Below, one piece after another: positions 21,462 through 30,835 of a stretch of 64,000 nt of DNA. The DNA is from Cavia porcellus. Its lineage: Eukaryota > Chordata > Mammalia > Rodentia > Caviidae. The translations under genes and the position numbers were made by a program. The stretch is from the NCBI RefSeq assembly GCF_034190915.1, contig NW_026947500.1:19590501-19654500 (forward strand). Reading direction: 5' to 3'. Each line of letters begins with the position of its first letter. Positions within the stretch are counted from its first letter, which is position 1. The notes below the pieces were generated by a model. That model was given only the letters and a program-made list of their open reading frames with translations. It was not told where the DNA came from and ran no database searches.

Positions 21462-23800
21462 TTAGGGGGTGCCTCCAGAGTGGCCCGGACGGACCACAGA
21501 TTGGGAATGAAATTCCCCAGATTGGCCCAGAAGGACCACAGATTGGGAATGAAATTCCCCAGATTGGCCCAGAAGGACCACAGATTGGGAATGAAATTCC
21601 CCAGATTGGCCCAGAGGACCACAGATTGGGAATGAAATTCCCCAGATTGGCCCAGAAGGACCACAGATTGGGAATGAAATTCCCCAGATTGGCCCAGAAG
21701 GACCACAGATTGGGAATGAAATTCCCCAGATTGGCCCAGAAGGACCACAGATTGGGAATGAAATTCCCCAGATTGGCCCAGAAGGACCACAGATTGGGAA
21801 TGAAATTCCCCAGATTGGCCCAGAAGGACCACAGATTGGGAATGAAATTCCCCAGATTGGCCCAGAAGGACCACAGATTGGGAATGAAATTCCCCAGATT
21901 GGCCCAGAAGGACCACAGATTGGGAATGAAATTCCCCAGATTGGCCCAGAAGGACCACAGATTGGGAATGAAATTGCCCAGATTGGCCCAGAAGGACCAC
22001 AGATTGGGAATGAAATTCCCCAGATTGGCCCAGAGGACCACAGATTGGGAATGAAATTCCCCAGATTGGCCCAGAAGGACCACAGATTGGGAATGAAATT
22101 CCCCAGATTGGCCCAGAAGGACCACAGATTGGGAATGAAATTCCCCAGATTGGCCCAGAAGGACCACAGATTGGGAATGAAATTCCCCAGATTGGCCCAG
22201 AAGGACCACAGATTGGGAATGAAATTCCCCAGATTGGCCCAGAAGGACCACAGATTGGGAATGAAATTCCCCAGATTGGCCCAGAAGGACCACAGATTGG
22301 GAATGAAATTCCCCAGATTGGCCCAGAAGGACCACAGATTGGGAATGAAATTCCCCAGATTGGCCCAGAAGGACCACAGATTGGGAATGAAATTCCCCAG
22401 ATTGGCCCAGAAGGACCACAGATTGGGAATGAAATTCCCCAGATTGGCCCAGAAGGACCACAGATTGGGAATGAAATTCCCCAGATTGGCCCAGAAGGAC
22501 CACAGATTGGGAATGAAATTCCCCAGATTGGCCCAGAAGGACCACAGATTGGGAATGAAATTCCCCAGATTGGCCCAGAAGGACCACAGATTGGGAATGA
22601 AATTCCCCAGATTGGCCCAGAAGGACCACAGATTGGGAATGAAATTCCCCAGATTGGCCCAGAAGGACCACAGATTGGGAATGAAATTCCCCAGATTGGC
22701 CCAGAAGGACCACAGATTGGGAATGAAATTCCCCAGATTGGCCCAGAGGACCACAGATTGGGAATGAAATTCCCCAGATTGGCCCAGAAGGACCACAGAT
22801 TGGGAATGAAATTCCCCAGATTGGCCCAGAAGGACCACAGATTGGGAATGAAATTCCCCAGATTGGCCCAGAAGGACCACAGATTGGGAATGAAATTCCC
22901 CAGATTGGCCCAGAAGGACCACAGATTGGGAATGAAATTCCCCAGATTGGCCCAGAAGGACCACAGATTGGGAATGAAATTCCCCAGATTGGCCCAGAAG
23001 GACCACAGATTGGGAATGAAATTCCCCAGATTGGCCCAGAAGGACCACAGATTGGGAATGAAATTCCCCAGATTGGCCCAGAAGGACCACAGATTGGGAA
23101 TGAAATTCCCCAGATTGGCCCAGAAGGACCACAGATTGGGAATGAAATTCCCCAGATTGGCCCAGAAGGACCACAGATTGGGAATGAAATTCCCCAGATT
23201 GGCCCAGAAGGACCACAGATTGGGAATGAAATTCCCCAGATTGGCCCAGAAGGACCACAGATTGGGAATGAAATTCCCCAGATTGGCCCAGAAGGACCAC
23301 AGATTGGGAATGAAATTCCCCAGATTGGCCCAGAAGGACCACAGATTGGGAATGAAATTCCCCAGATTGGCCCAGAAGGACCACAGATTGGGAATGAAAT
23401 TCCCCAGATTGGCCCAGAAGGACCACAGATTGGGAATGAAATTCCCCAGATTGGCCCAGAAGGACCACAGATTGGGAATGAAATTCCCCAGATTGGCCCA
23501 GAAGGACCACAGATTGGGAATGAAATTCCCCAGATTGGCCCAGAAGGACCACAGATTGGGAATGAAATTCCCCAGATTGGCCCAGAAGGACCACAGATTG
23601 GGAATGAAATTCCCCAGATTGGCCCAGAAGGACCACAGATTGGGAATGAAATTCCCCAGATTGGCCCAGAAGGACCACAGATTGGGAATGAAATTCCCCA
23701 GACCGATAGGAAAATCCTATCGCAGACGGTGAGTCACGGAAAACCGTGTGGGGCGTCCCCCGGTCACCAGAGAACAGAGAACAGATAACAAAAACAGGTA
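21462..23800 (-). other. Array-spanning open reading frame (probably not a gene)
   Basis: On the viral strand a frame stays open for roughly 780 codons from the leader through the whole minisatellite. Because 42 is divisible by three and all three viral-sense frames of the unit lack stops, the 1-bp-short units shift the frame without closing it; the peptide changes between three 14-residue repeats (starting GQSGEFHSQ, ANLGNFIPN and GPIWGISFP). The first codon of the track is a non-ATG codon. On the plus strand two of three frames are also open. I see no upstream signal for translation and regard it as a by-product of the repeat, unless used as a leader peptide. Confidence 0.25.
21478..23700 (-). 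repeat. 53-copy 42-bp minisatellite in the ERV leader
   Basis: Plus-strand units are GATTGGCCCAGAAGGACCACA followed by GATTGGGAATGAAATTCCCCA, 21 bp each. The span of 2223 bp equals 53 x 42 minus 3. The only departures I see are a degenerate first half-unit at 21478-21498 (18 of 21 matching), three units one base short (AGAGGACC near 21615, 22032 and 22745) and one C-to-G at 21976. The two halves match at about 13 of 21 positions, so the unit grew from a 21-bp ancestor. Each unit contains GGGAAT-GAA-ATTCCC, a perfect 6-bp inverted repeat, and two CCAAT pentamers on the viral sense strand 21 bp apart. It lies between the primer-binding site and gag, where packaging signals and a leader reading frame normally lie. 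Confidence 0.97.
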
Positions 23801-23880
23801 ACAAAAATTGCCCGGTTGGCTCAGGGCGTAAAATACCGGTAGATTGATCCTCAGAGTAAAAATAAGAAGCGACCGGTCGT

Positions 23881-23888
23881 ACTCACCC
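23881..23888 (-). promoter_or_regulatory. Candidate ERV splice donor
   Basis: The minus strand reads GGGTGAGTA about 40 bp downstream of the primer-binding site, close to the consensus 5' splice site and where a retroviral major donor is expected. If used, it would let a spliced RNA skip the minisatellite. Confidence 0.5.
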
Positions 23889-23927
23889 ACCACAGAGCCG
23901 TTGAGGTCACCTCCCGTGAGACGTGCT

Positions 23928-23945
23928 ATCTCGCTGGGGCCTCCA
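23928..23945 (-). promoter_or_regulatory. ERV primer-binding site, tRNA-Thr-like
   Basis: Three bases inside the 5' LTR the minus strand reads TGGAGGCCCCAGCGAGAT. As I recall mammalian tRNAs, this complements all 18 terminal bases of a tRNA-Thr(UGU), including CCA. tRNA-Gln and tRNA-Pro, the common gammaretroviral primers, fit less well. A tRNA sequence comparison would settle it. Confidence 0.75.
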
Positions 23946-23948
23946 AGA

Positions 23949-24534
23949 TGTTAGGGCCGACGCCGCAGGGAAAGAGACCCCAAGGACTCAACTCTTGGTG
24001 AGGGAAAAAAGTTTATTTCCATGCGCATGGGGTCCCCCAGGCAAACAAGTGCGGAGGGGCCTCGAGGGGAATTTGTGTAGGGTTTTTAAGGGTATAAGCG
24101 GGAGGCAAGCAAGTTTACAGAAGCAAATCGCATTGGTTAATTTTGAGCAGCATAGGATTTGGCAGAAATTGATTGGAGGGGTTTGGGGTTGAGTAACCAT
24201 GGAGACTGGGGGTCCTAGCCCAGTCACTATGTGCCCAGAACAGAACAGTTACTTGTCTTACTTATCTCGTTGAGACAGAACGACCTTGCAGGTGCATTCT
24301 TTCTTTTTTTTTTTTTTTTTCTCTGCTCTGATAGCTCTGGGGAGTTAGGCATTTCTTTCTGCTCTGCTCTGATAGCTCTGGGGAGCTAGGGAGTTAACCC
24401 TTTTATTTCCCCGCTCTGGGGAGTTAGGGAGTTAACCCTTTCATTCCCGGCTCTGGGGAGTTAGGGAGTGAAACATTCTTTGCTGCTTTTTATAACTCAG
24501 GGAGGGGGTTATAGCAGGGGGGTCAACTCTCACA
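23949..24534 (-). repeat. ERV 5' LTR
   Basis: 586-bp LTR with terminal TG...CA, read on the minus strand from 24534 to 23949. It nearly equals the 16104-16685 LTR. A TTATACCCTTAAAAA stretch on the minus strand is a TATA-like promoter candidate, and an AATAAA lies about 80 bp before the LTR end. Sites outside the LTR agree: primer-binding site on the inner side, SINE DNA on the outer side. Confidence 0.95.
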
Positions 24535-24593
24535 GTACCAATGAAAAGGAAAAAGGAAAAAGACAAACAAAACAAAACAACAACAAAAAAACC
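24535..24593 (+). repeat. ID-type SINE, 3' half (split by ERV)
   Basis: GTACCAATGAAAAGGAAAAA and an A/C-rich tail complete the SINE begun at 16030. The first four bases, GTAC, are the ERV target duplication. The SINE's own duplication CTTCTACTGA follows at 24594. Confidence 0.9.
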
Positions 24594-24863
24594 CTTCTAC
24601 TGATAAATATGCACATAGTCCCTAAGTTGGGAATGAGACAGACTGTCTACTTGTACCATACCTATTCAGCCTTGTCCTGGACATTCTAGACAGTACCACC
24701 ATCCAGAGAAATAAAGACAAGTCAGAGAGATGAAAAAGGAATAAGCAAAGTGGTCACTATTTTCATGTTATACATGATGATTGTTTATGTAGGAAATTCA
24801 GAGATTCACACAATGGATGCTGAGAATATGCGGTGTTTCGATCTAGGTGATGGTCAATCATGT

Positions 24864-24960
24864 GTGTACTGGGCCAGGGCACAGCACCTGCCTGGCAAGT
24901 GCGAGGTTATGAGTTTAATTCCTGGTACCAAAACAAAACAACTTCCCCCAACCACCCCCC
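24864..24960 (+). repeat. Older ID-like SINE
   Basis: GGCCAGGGCACAGCACCTGC, CTGGCAAGTGCGAGGTTATG and TTTAATTCCTGGTACC follow the SINE consensus at low identity; a C-run replaces the tail. Confidence 0.6.
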
Positions 24961-25799
24961 CCCCCCAATCAAATACGTACAAAAAGGTACAAATCAAGTA
25001 TGTACTTATGCAAAAAGTCACTGAGCTTTACATTTAAAGTTTGAGCTTTTCTTTATGTAAATTGCATTACAGAATAAGTTATAATGGTTTTAAAATCATT
25101 TGTATTAACATATAATTAGTGATTAAAAAATATGCAAATGTATTGGCATTCCTCCTTTCAAAACTTAGAACTTAACTCTCCTGCCTCTAATGTGTGCTGA
25201 ACTAGGTGACTCCCAGCAGGACAGGCAGGACAGAGGCCGTAAAGCCAATGCTGTATGATTTCTGAGATGAGGTTGTAAAATGGAGGTAGCTTCTGAGGCG
25301 GGAGGCCAGGGTGTGTGTTTTGCTCAAACTAGCTGGAAAAGTAGATGTGACCTGTTAATTACAAAATCCCAGGACACAAACTCAAAACACTTCCTGAAGC
25401 CCTGCACATGGGGCTTCCTGCAAGAGTCCCAGCAGGTTTCCCACAGGATGACCTGGACCTGATACCCGTGTGGGACAGACACCATCGGGCTCTCCCTACG
25501 TATTCCTTCACCATAACCCACTCTCATGCTGTCAAGTGTATTTTTTTAACTTTCTTCCTAATTTTAGTTGGCCCAAACTCACTGCAGAGCTTGTTTTTTC
25601 AGCTCTTTAATACATTTGAGATTTTACCATTTGTGGTCATTCTGATCAGTTCTTTACCTAGGGTAGAACGAACCTAGATATCGCCCTAGAAGGAGCCTGC
25701 AGCACCCCAAAACCTGGTAACATCTCCACATGACTGTGTCACTGTCTGTCTCTTACCCCTCGCCCCCACAACACTCCAAGAAGCTGGTCGCTGTGTTAT
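24961..25799. other. No gene recognised
   Basis: No supported gene or repeat. 24604-24863 is likewise unassigned. Confidence 0.4.
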
Positions 25800-26062
25800 G
25801 AAGACATCAACAGAGTGTGGAGCGCAGGGCCGGGAGCTGTAGCCTCTGACCAACAGCCGTTACCGAGCTGCTGGTAGTGAGACCCTGTGAGTCCTAATTG
25901 TTATGGTGACTGCAGTCTCATGAGCAACCCCAAAACAGAGCCCCCCAAATCACCACTCTGAAGTTCTTGCCCCACCTTGGAGAATAATACATTTTTATTG
26001 TTTTTCTTTCAGCGGTAAAGTTTTGGGGCCATGTGTTACACAGCTATAGATAACCACAGAAT
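25800..26062 (+). repeat. MaLR-type (MLT1-like) LTR 3' part
   Basis: The sequence ends with AATAATACATTTTTATTG, AAGTTTTGGGGCCATGTGTT and ACACAGCTATAGATAACC. This order is typical of the 3' end of old mammalian MLT1 LTRs. Earlier parts are strongly diverged. Confidence 0.5.
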
Positions 26063-26805
26063 TAGTAGTTATGTGTGATGGGACTGCATCATGGCCAAGA
26101 AAGACTGAAGTGCCACATGTAAGGCATGATTTAGATGAAAATATATCTAGGTCTGAAGATTTTTTAAAAAACCCAGCTAGTATTATGTTGTTTTGTAGTT
26201 GCCCTTTCCCACTTTGTGCCCTGTGAACTTGAAGTCTCTACATATTTAGAAGAAGATTTTTATAGCCATGGGGGTGATTTTGGAGCAAGCCATTGAATAA
26301 GCATGACAGAGCTAAGGAATTTTCCCAAAGCAGCAAATCCGGTGTGACCACTACCAGAAACTTCTTTGCCACAGTGATCTTGTGAAAACGAATGAAGAGA
26401 AAAAGGTTGCTCCGTCCTATGAGCAACTTAAATCTCTGCTGGATGTATTTGGTGTCATGCATACTACTTTGTTTTTCTAAACAAGACATGAACTCTGTCA
26501 GCCATCTCCGTATTCATGCTTAGGGCCACCATAATGTTAGGTTTGCTCACTGAATGATGCAAGACCTGGTTATGATTGTGTTCCTATCATCAGGGTTACC
26601 TCCCTTCAGGCTGCCTGGGCACACAGAGTACCTTTAGCTTTTGCTGCTGTTACTACACAGCCATTCATGACCTGAATGACCACAGAGGAAAACACCAGCA
26701 TCTTCTTGCTTGCTAATTACTCAGTGCACTAAGAAGAATTTCATTTCCTGAAGCAGGCCAGCTCATGCAGCCAGTAGGCAGCTCTTTCAGATTTGTTTAA
26801 AAACT
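26063..26805. other. No gene recognised
   Basis: Unique-looking DNA without supported features. Confidence 0.4.
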
Positions 26806-26840
26806 AAACCAAACCAAACCAAACCAAACCAAACCAAACA
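26806..26840 (+). repeat. (AACCA)n microsatellite
   Basis: Seven near-perfect AACCA units. Confidence 0.95.
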
Positions 26841-26884
26841 TGGTGGCTTCTAACTCATTATCATGTTCTTCCTTGTTGCAGTGT

Positions 26885-26886
26885 TT

Positions 26887-26930
<44 letters not shown>

Positions 26931-26932
26931 TC
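26885..26932 (+). repeat. (TTTC)n microsatellite
   Basis: Twelve uninterrupted tetranucleotide units directly beside repeat copy B. Confidence 0.97.
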
Positions 26933-26936
26933 AAAG

Positions 26937-27870
26937 TGGATAACACAGAATAAAACCAATCAAAACAAGCCAGTGTAAGAAATACAGGCTTAAAAATATT
27001 ATAAAATTAACAATAGTTACCATAATGCCTTTTGATGTCTTAAAAATAGTCGCAGAGGGGCTGGAGATTTAGCTCAGCGGCATAAGGGCCTGCCTTGCAA
27101 GCAGGCGGTCATGAGTTCGATCCTTGGTACCGATAAAAAGGAAAAAGACAAAAAAAAAAAATTGAAAAAAATAGCCACAGATAACCTTGAACATAGTAAA
27201 AATCAAACAGAACAGAACAGAGTAGAAACAACAAAGACAAGACAATGAATGCAGTAAAGGACCTCAAAACAAGCCAATAGTAAATCTAAAATTGCTACCA
27301 TAATATGTCTTAGTATTGTTGAAATGGCTGCTCCTGCCATCAGACACAATCAAATAAACAAAAGAGAATAAAATGCAACTCAGCAAAACAATGGAAACAA
27401 TATAGGACTTCCAAAACAATTCTGTGCAGAAGGAGATCCCTCCTAGATGTTACACTGCGTACCACTATCCTCTGAACCCATGATCAGACCACTGGCCTTA
27501 GCCCTGCAATGTTGGTGAAGCACCAAAGCGCCACAGGCATCCAATTGCATTTCACCTCCAGAGCTATCATCACAGCCTGTGTTTCTCCAGATCAGCAGTT
27601 GTGAGGGAGAGCGGTACGTGGAATGGTGCTTCTTGTTTGCTAGCCCTTGTGCTGGAAGATGCTGGGGTCTGGCTGTTCCAGTCCGGCGAGGGATCCATGC
27701 ATGGTGCTGGTTCCCAGACTGGGTTTGCTCCCTGATGTGTCCTTTGTTGTCTCTATGTCTGGTCCGCAAAAGGTGCTGACTCACGGGGAGAGGCTAGGGT
27801 CTGGTTGTTCCAGTCTGGCAGGGGTCCATGCGTAGTGCTGGGTTTGCTCACTGATGTTGTTGCAGTGTTC
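26937..27870 (+). repeat. Unclassified interspersed repeat, copy B
   Basis: Homologous to 10325-11220, in the same order and orientation. It has three ~140-bp subrepeats, interrupted by a SINE at 27057-27166, then AGAAGGAGATCCC, CTATCCTCTGAA and GATCAGAC. It ends with two copies of a GGGTCTGG-TTCCAGTC-GG-GG-TCCATGC block (about 27660-27720 and 27790-27835). Because copy A lacks the SINE, the SINE arrived after dispersal. Part of the end block recurs at 34240-34375. No coding capacity is evident. Confidence 0.6.
27057..27166 (+). repeat. ID-type tRNA-derived SINE
   Basis: GGGGCTGGAGATTTAGCTC through GGTACCGATAAAAAGG with an A-tail. Its target duplication has two mismatches (AAAAATAGTCGCAGA at 27042-27056, AAAAATAGCCACAGA at 27167-27181). 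Close to the 11333 copy. Confidence 0.92.
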
Positions 27871-30714
27871 TTGCTCTTTCCATTTGTTCTGTAACTTCAG
27901 CTGTATGTTTATTAAGTAAATCTGTCAATGCATGGTCATGAATAATTTTACCTATGATATACTTTAAATTAAGCTTGCTAGAAATAAGTAAATACCAAAC
28001 AATGAACTAGTTATACTTAAGAATTTTTCTTCAAAAAATTGTTAGCATTTTTCTACAAGTAGTTTTTAATTGTTTTGTTTTAAGGGCATTAATTTTACCT
28101 GTAAAGACAGGAAAAGTCAAAGAACAGGAATCAAAACCGAAACCCCCAGAGCCATCCTGTGCCTGCAGAGAGTTTGTGAACCGTGACTGCTGTGCATTCT
28201 CGACATCTCTAAACACGCACTAGGCTCTGCTAGGAAGTTACTATGCAAAAACATACTCTTGAAGGGGAAATGAGCAGTTACAGGTGGTAAGACACAGAAA
28301 TCAGAGGAAACTCTTCCTAAACTGACAAATCTTTGATAATAACCATTCACTTTAAAGTAACACAAAAGCAAGGGGATTTATGGTAGGAGAGATAATTTTA
28401 GAGTAAAGATAAGAGTGGAAATCATTGCTGCATAATAATTGTAATGGTGACTTTTTTTTTTTTAAATCATGAAAAGAACTTAATTACAAAACACTTTCTT
28501 TCCTCCTGAACAGTCTGAAGTTCTTCCAGAAGCCAGTGGGAGGTGAGACCACCGAAGTGGAATGAAGGAACCCTGGGGAAGATTTCTTTTTGAAACAAAG
28601 AATTTTGGGGAACCTACAAGAACACTGGGAACAAAATTGGGAGATGTGAGTCACTTTTATTCTGTTGCTGTGGGTGTTTTTACAGCTGACACAGAAACGA
28701 CTGGGGCAGCCAAGAGAAGAGGAGGTAAGGGTCACAGGCATGTGGCATGAAGGGAAAATGCAACAGAGGTGATGAAAGGCAGACTTGAGATACAAAACCA
28801 GGGAGATCTAACGGGGAGATGGGAAATGTGGGCCTGCAGGACGTTTCTGGTCATTGAAACCTTGAGCTCAGTGCAGGGGCCGAGGCTGGGCGGGTTGATG
28901 GCATAAGGGACAGGTGTGAGGAGGTGTCAGTCAGTGACATCACAGCAGGCCTCGCTTTCCTTTTCATCACCTCCAGGGCCAAGAGCTTCGGGAGTTGTCC
29001 TAGCACAGCTCCTCCTGCCTGGAGCCTCTTGTGTTCTGTTGCTCTCTTTGATCCGAGTGATTAGCGTGTTCCACACCACATTCTCCAGGAGGAGGGTGGG
29101 AACAGGCGGGATTTAGAGGAGGCCTCGGGACCCAGCCTAGCAGATGCAACACTTGGAGGCAGGCAACCTCCTCTCTCAGTAAGCTTTCCCCCAAGATTGA
29201 GTGAAATACTGCGGAAAACCTGACTTCTGCAGCTCCAACAAGCTGTCTGAATAGGATGCTCCGGACAGGGCAGGGTTAGCTTGGGCCTTACTCACCCTTT
29301 TAAGGTTTTGCATGCTACTAGGCAGTTTTGCTCATCGTAGATCATGTCCCCTCACACTTCTGATCCGCTGCACAGTTAACATATGGTGAATAATCACATT
29401 GTGTGTGAAGAAGTTCCAAGTGTCCAAGGGCTTAAAAATCACAGGGTACACACATTTCCTTCTACTTCCCATGGCATCGTTCACAGTGCAAGATGACCAG
29501 TTTCTACCTCTTCAAGGGGACTTCTGTAATAGCTGCCTCTAAAAATGCAGTAGTAAATATTACATACAGAGAAGTGGAGCTAAGGTTTTGATGCTGAAAT
29601 CAGCAGTGCAATCGGGATGGGCTCCCTGTGAGGGCTCTTGGGGCAGTGTTTCTTCTCCAAGTGTCCCTCTCCCTGATCTATAAAGCAAGGATGCTGCTGT
29701 GGCTGCTAATCGCTGGTGCTGGAGAAGCGTCTAAAGCATAAAGTGCTGGGAAGAGTCAGAGTCCTGGGGCCTGTGAAATATCAGTCTACCCTGGATGGTG
29801 TTGTAGTGGGGTTTCCTGCAGTCACGTGTGACTGAGTTTTCCATGAACTGGGTAGATGCAGACATATATCAGGTTCTAGAGAAAACCATCTCCAGATCCA
29901 TAGTCAGCCCCAGATGGGGACTAGGGTTCTTCTCTGCAGATGTTCTGGGGCACAATCAGGCTAAATATTTGATACAAGAGAAGTTTGACTTCACATGAGT
30001 TTACAGAAATTACCAATTGCCTGGGAAGTCTGAATCTAGTTTCAAAAGTGTTGAAACTTCGAGTCGAATCAAAGGAAAACCAAGGTTTGCTCTTGGGTTT
30101 AAACTGGTTTCCTCTTGTGTGAGAGATGAAGTTTACTTAATTAGTAGTTATGGGGAAATTGCTGTTCTGCTTGAGAAAAGAAAAATAAAGAACTCTCACG
30201 ACTGGTTTGGGCTTTCTAAAGGAGAAGCCAAGTCCCTTCTTTGGTGTGGAGTTCAAGGTCATACAGTTTTCAGTAATGTCAAGGGCAGCCCTCACTATGG
30301 GGAGAGTCACAGTTTTTCAGTCGCGCATTTATTCTTATATTAAATGAAATTCTATCAAGCTCCTTCCTTGTGCCTCACATGCTGCAAGGCCCTGGGCACT
30401 GCTCCTGTGGTGACAGACACTAAAGTGTCGCATTACTGCTGCTGAGTGTGTGAAGCCAATGGCATGTGTGACAGAGCACTAGGAGTCTCTGAATAATTGA
30501 CTTTTGATCTGAGATCTGAAGGATGAATCTGAGTTCTTGTCAAAAAGGGGTGGTGCTTATTTCTGCAACATATCTCCTTAAATGGAAGCAATTCAAGAAA
30601 GATAAGCATGGTCCTTGTGCAGGGATGCCAGGCAAATTGGTGACACAATTCCATAGTTTTGCTCAACAATGTGTATGCATTAAATGCTCCTGTATTATAC
30701 AGCACAGTGATAGT
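27871..30714. other. No gene recognised
   Basis: About 2.8 kb with no gene or repeat I can support. The 28840-29130 part is more GC-rich than its surroundings. Frames of up to 108 codons lack exon signals. Confidence 0.4.
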
Positions 30715-30835
30715 TGCTCCAGTCTTGCAGGAGGCTGAATCAAAAGGATAAGAGGCTCGGACTGGGCTGAATAACCTAGAAAGACCCTGTCTCAAAATAA
30801 AATTAAAAATAAAAAGGGCTGGGGGTGCGGTAGAG
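30715..30835 (+). repeat. Diverged B1+ID composite (B4-like) SINE
   Basis: AGGAGGCTGAATCAAAAGGA, GACTGGGCTGAATAACC and GACCCTGTCTCAAAATAAAA follow the 7SL-derived B1 3' half. A short AGGGCTGGGGGTGCGGTAGA ID-like piece follows, as in B4-type elements. Confidence 0.55.

Larger units (their letters stand above)
16104..24534 (-). mobile_element. Young defective gammaretrovirus-like endogenous provirus
   Basis: Complete provirus in minus orientation: 5' LTR at 23949-24534, primer-binding site at 23928-23945, leader with a 53-copy minisatellite, broken gag-pol-env, polypurine tract at 16686-16707 and 3' LTR at 16104-16685. GTAC is duplicated at 16100-16103 and 24535-24538; a 4-bp duplication is typical of gammaretroviruses. 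The LTRs differ at one base plus a T-run length (13 versus 17), so it inserted very recently. All coding regions are broken, deleted or duplicated, so it cannot be autonomous; proteins of a helper virus must have moved it. The array makes up about a quarter of the element. Known analogies are non-autonomous rodent retroelements such as VL30; I do not recognise this one as a named family. Confidence 0.93.

Noticed and set aside
21478..23700. CRISPR-like or satellite array
   Set aside because: There are no unique spacers between units, and the array lies inside a provirus between primer-binding site and gag, so it is an internal minisatellite.
21452..23732. Plus-strand open frames across the array with collagen-like GPQIGNEIPQIGPE repeats
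   Set aside because: They arise from the repeat itself on the antisense strand of the ERV; no promoter, start context or splice site supports a gene.
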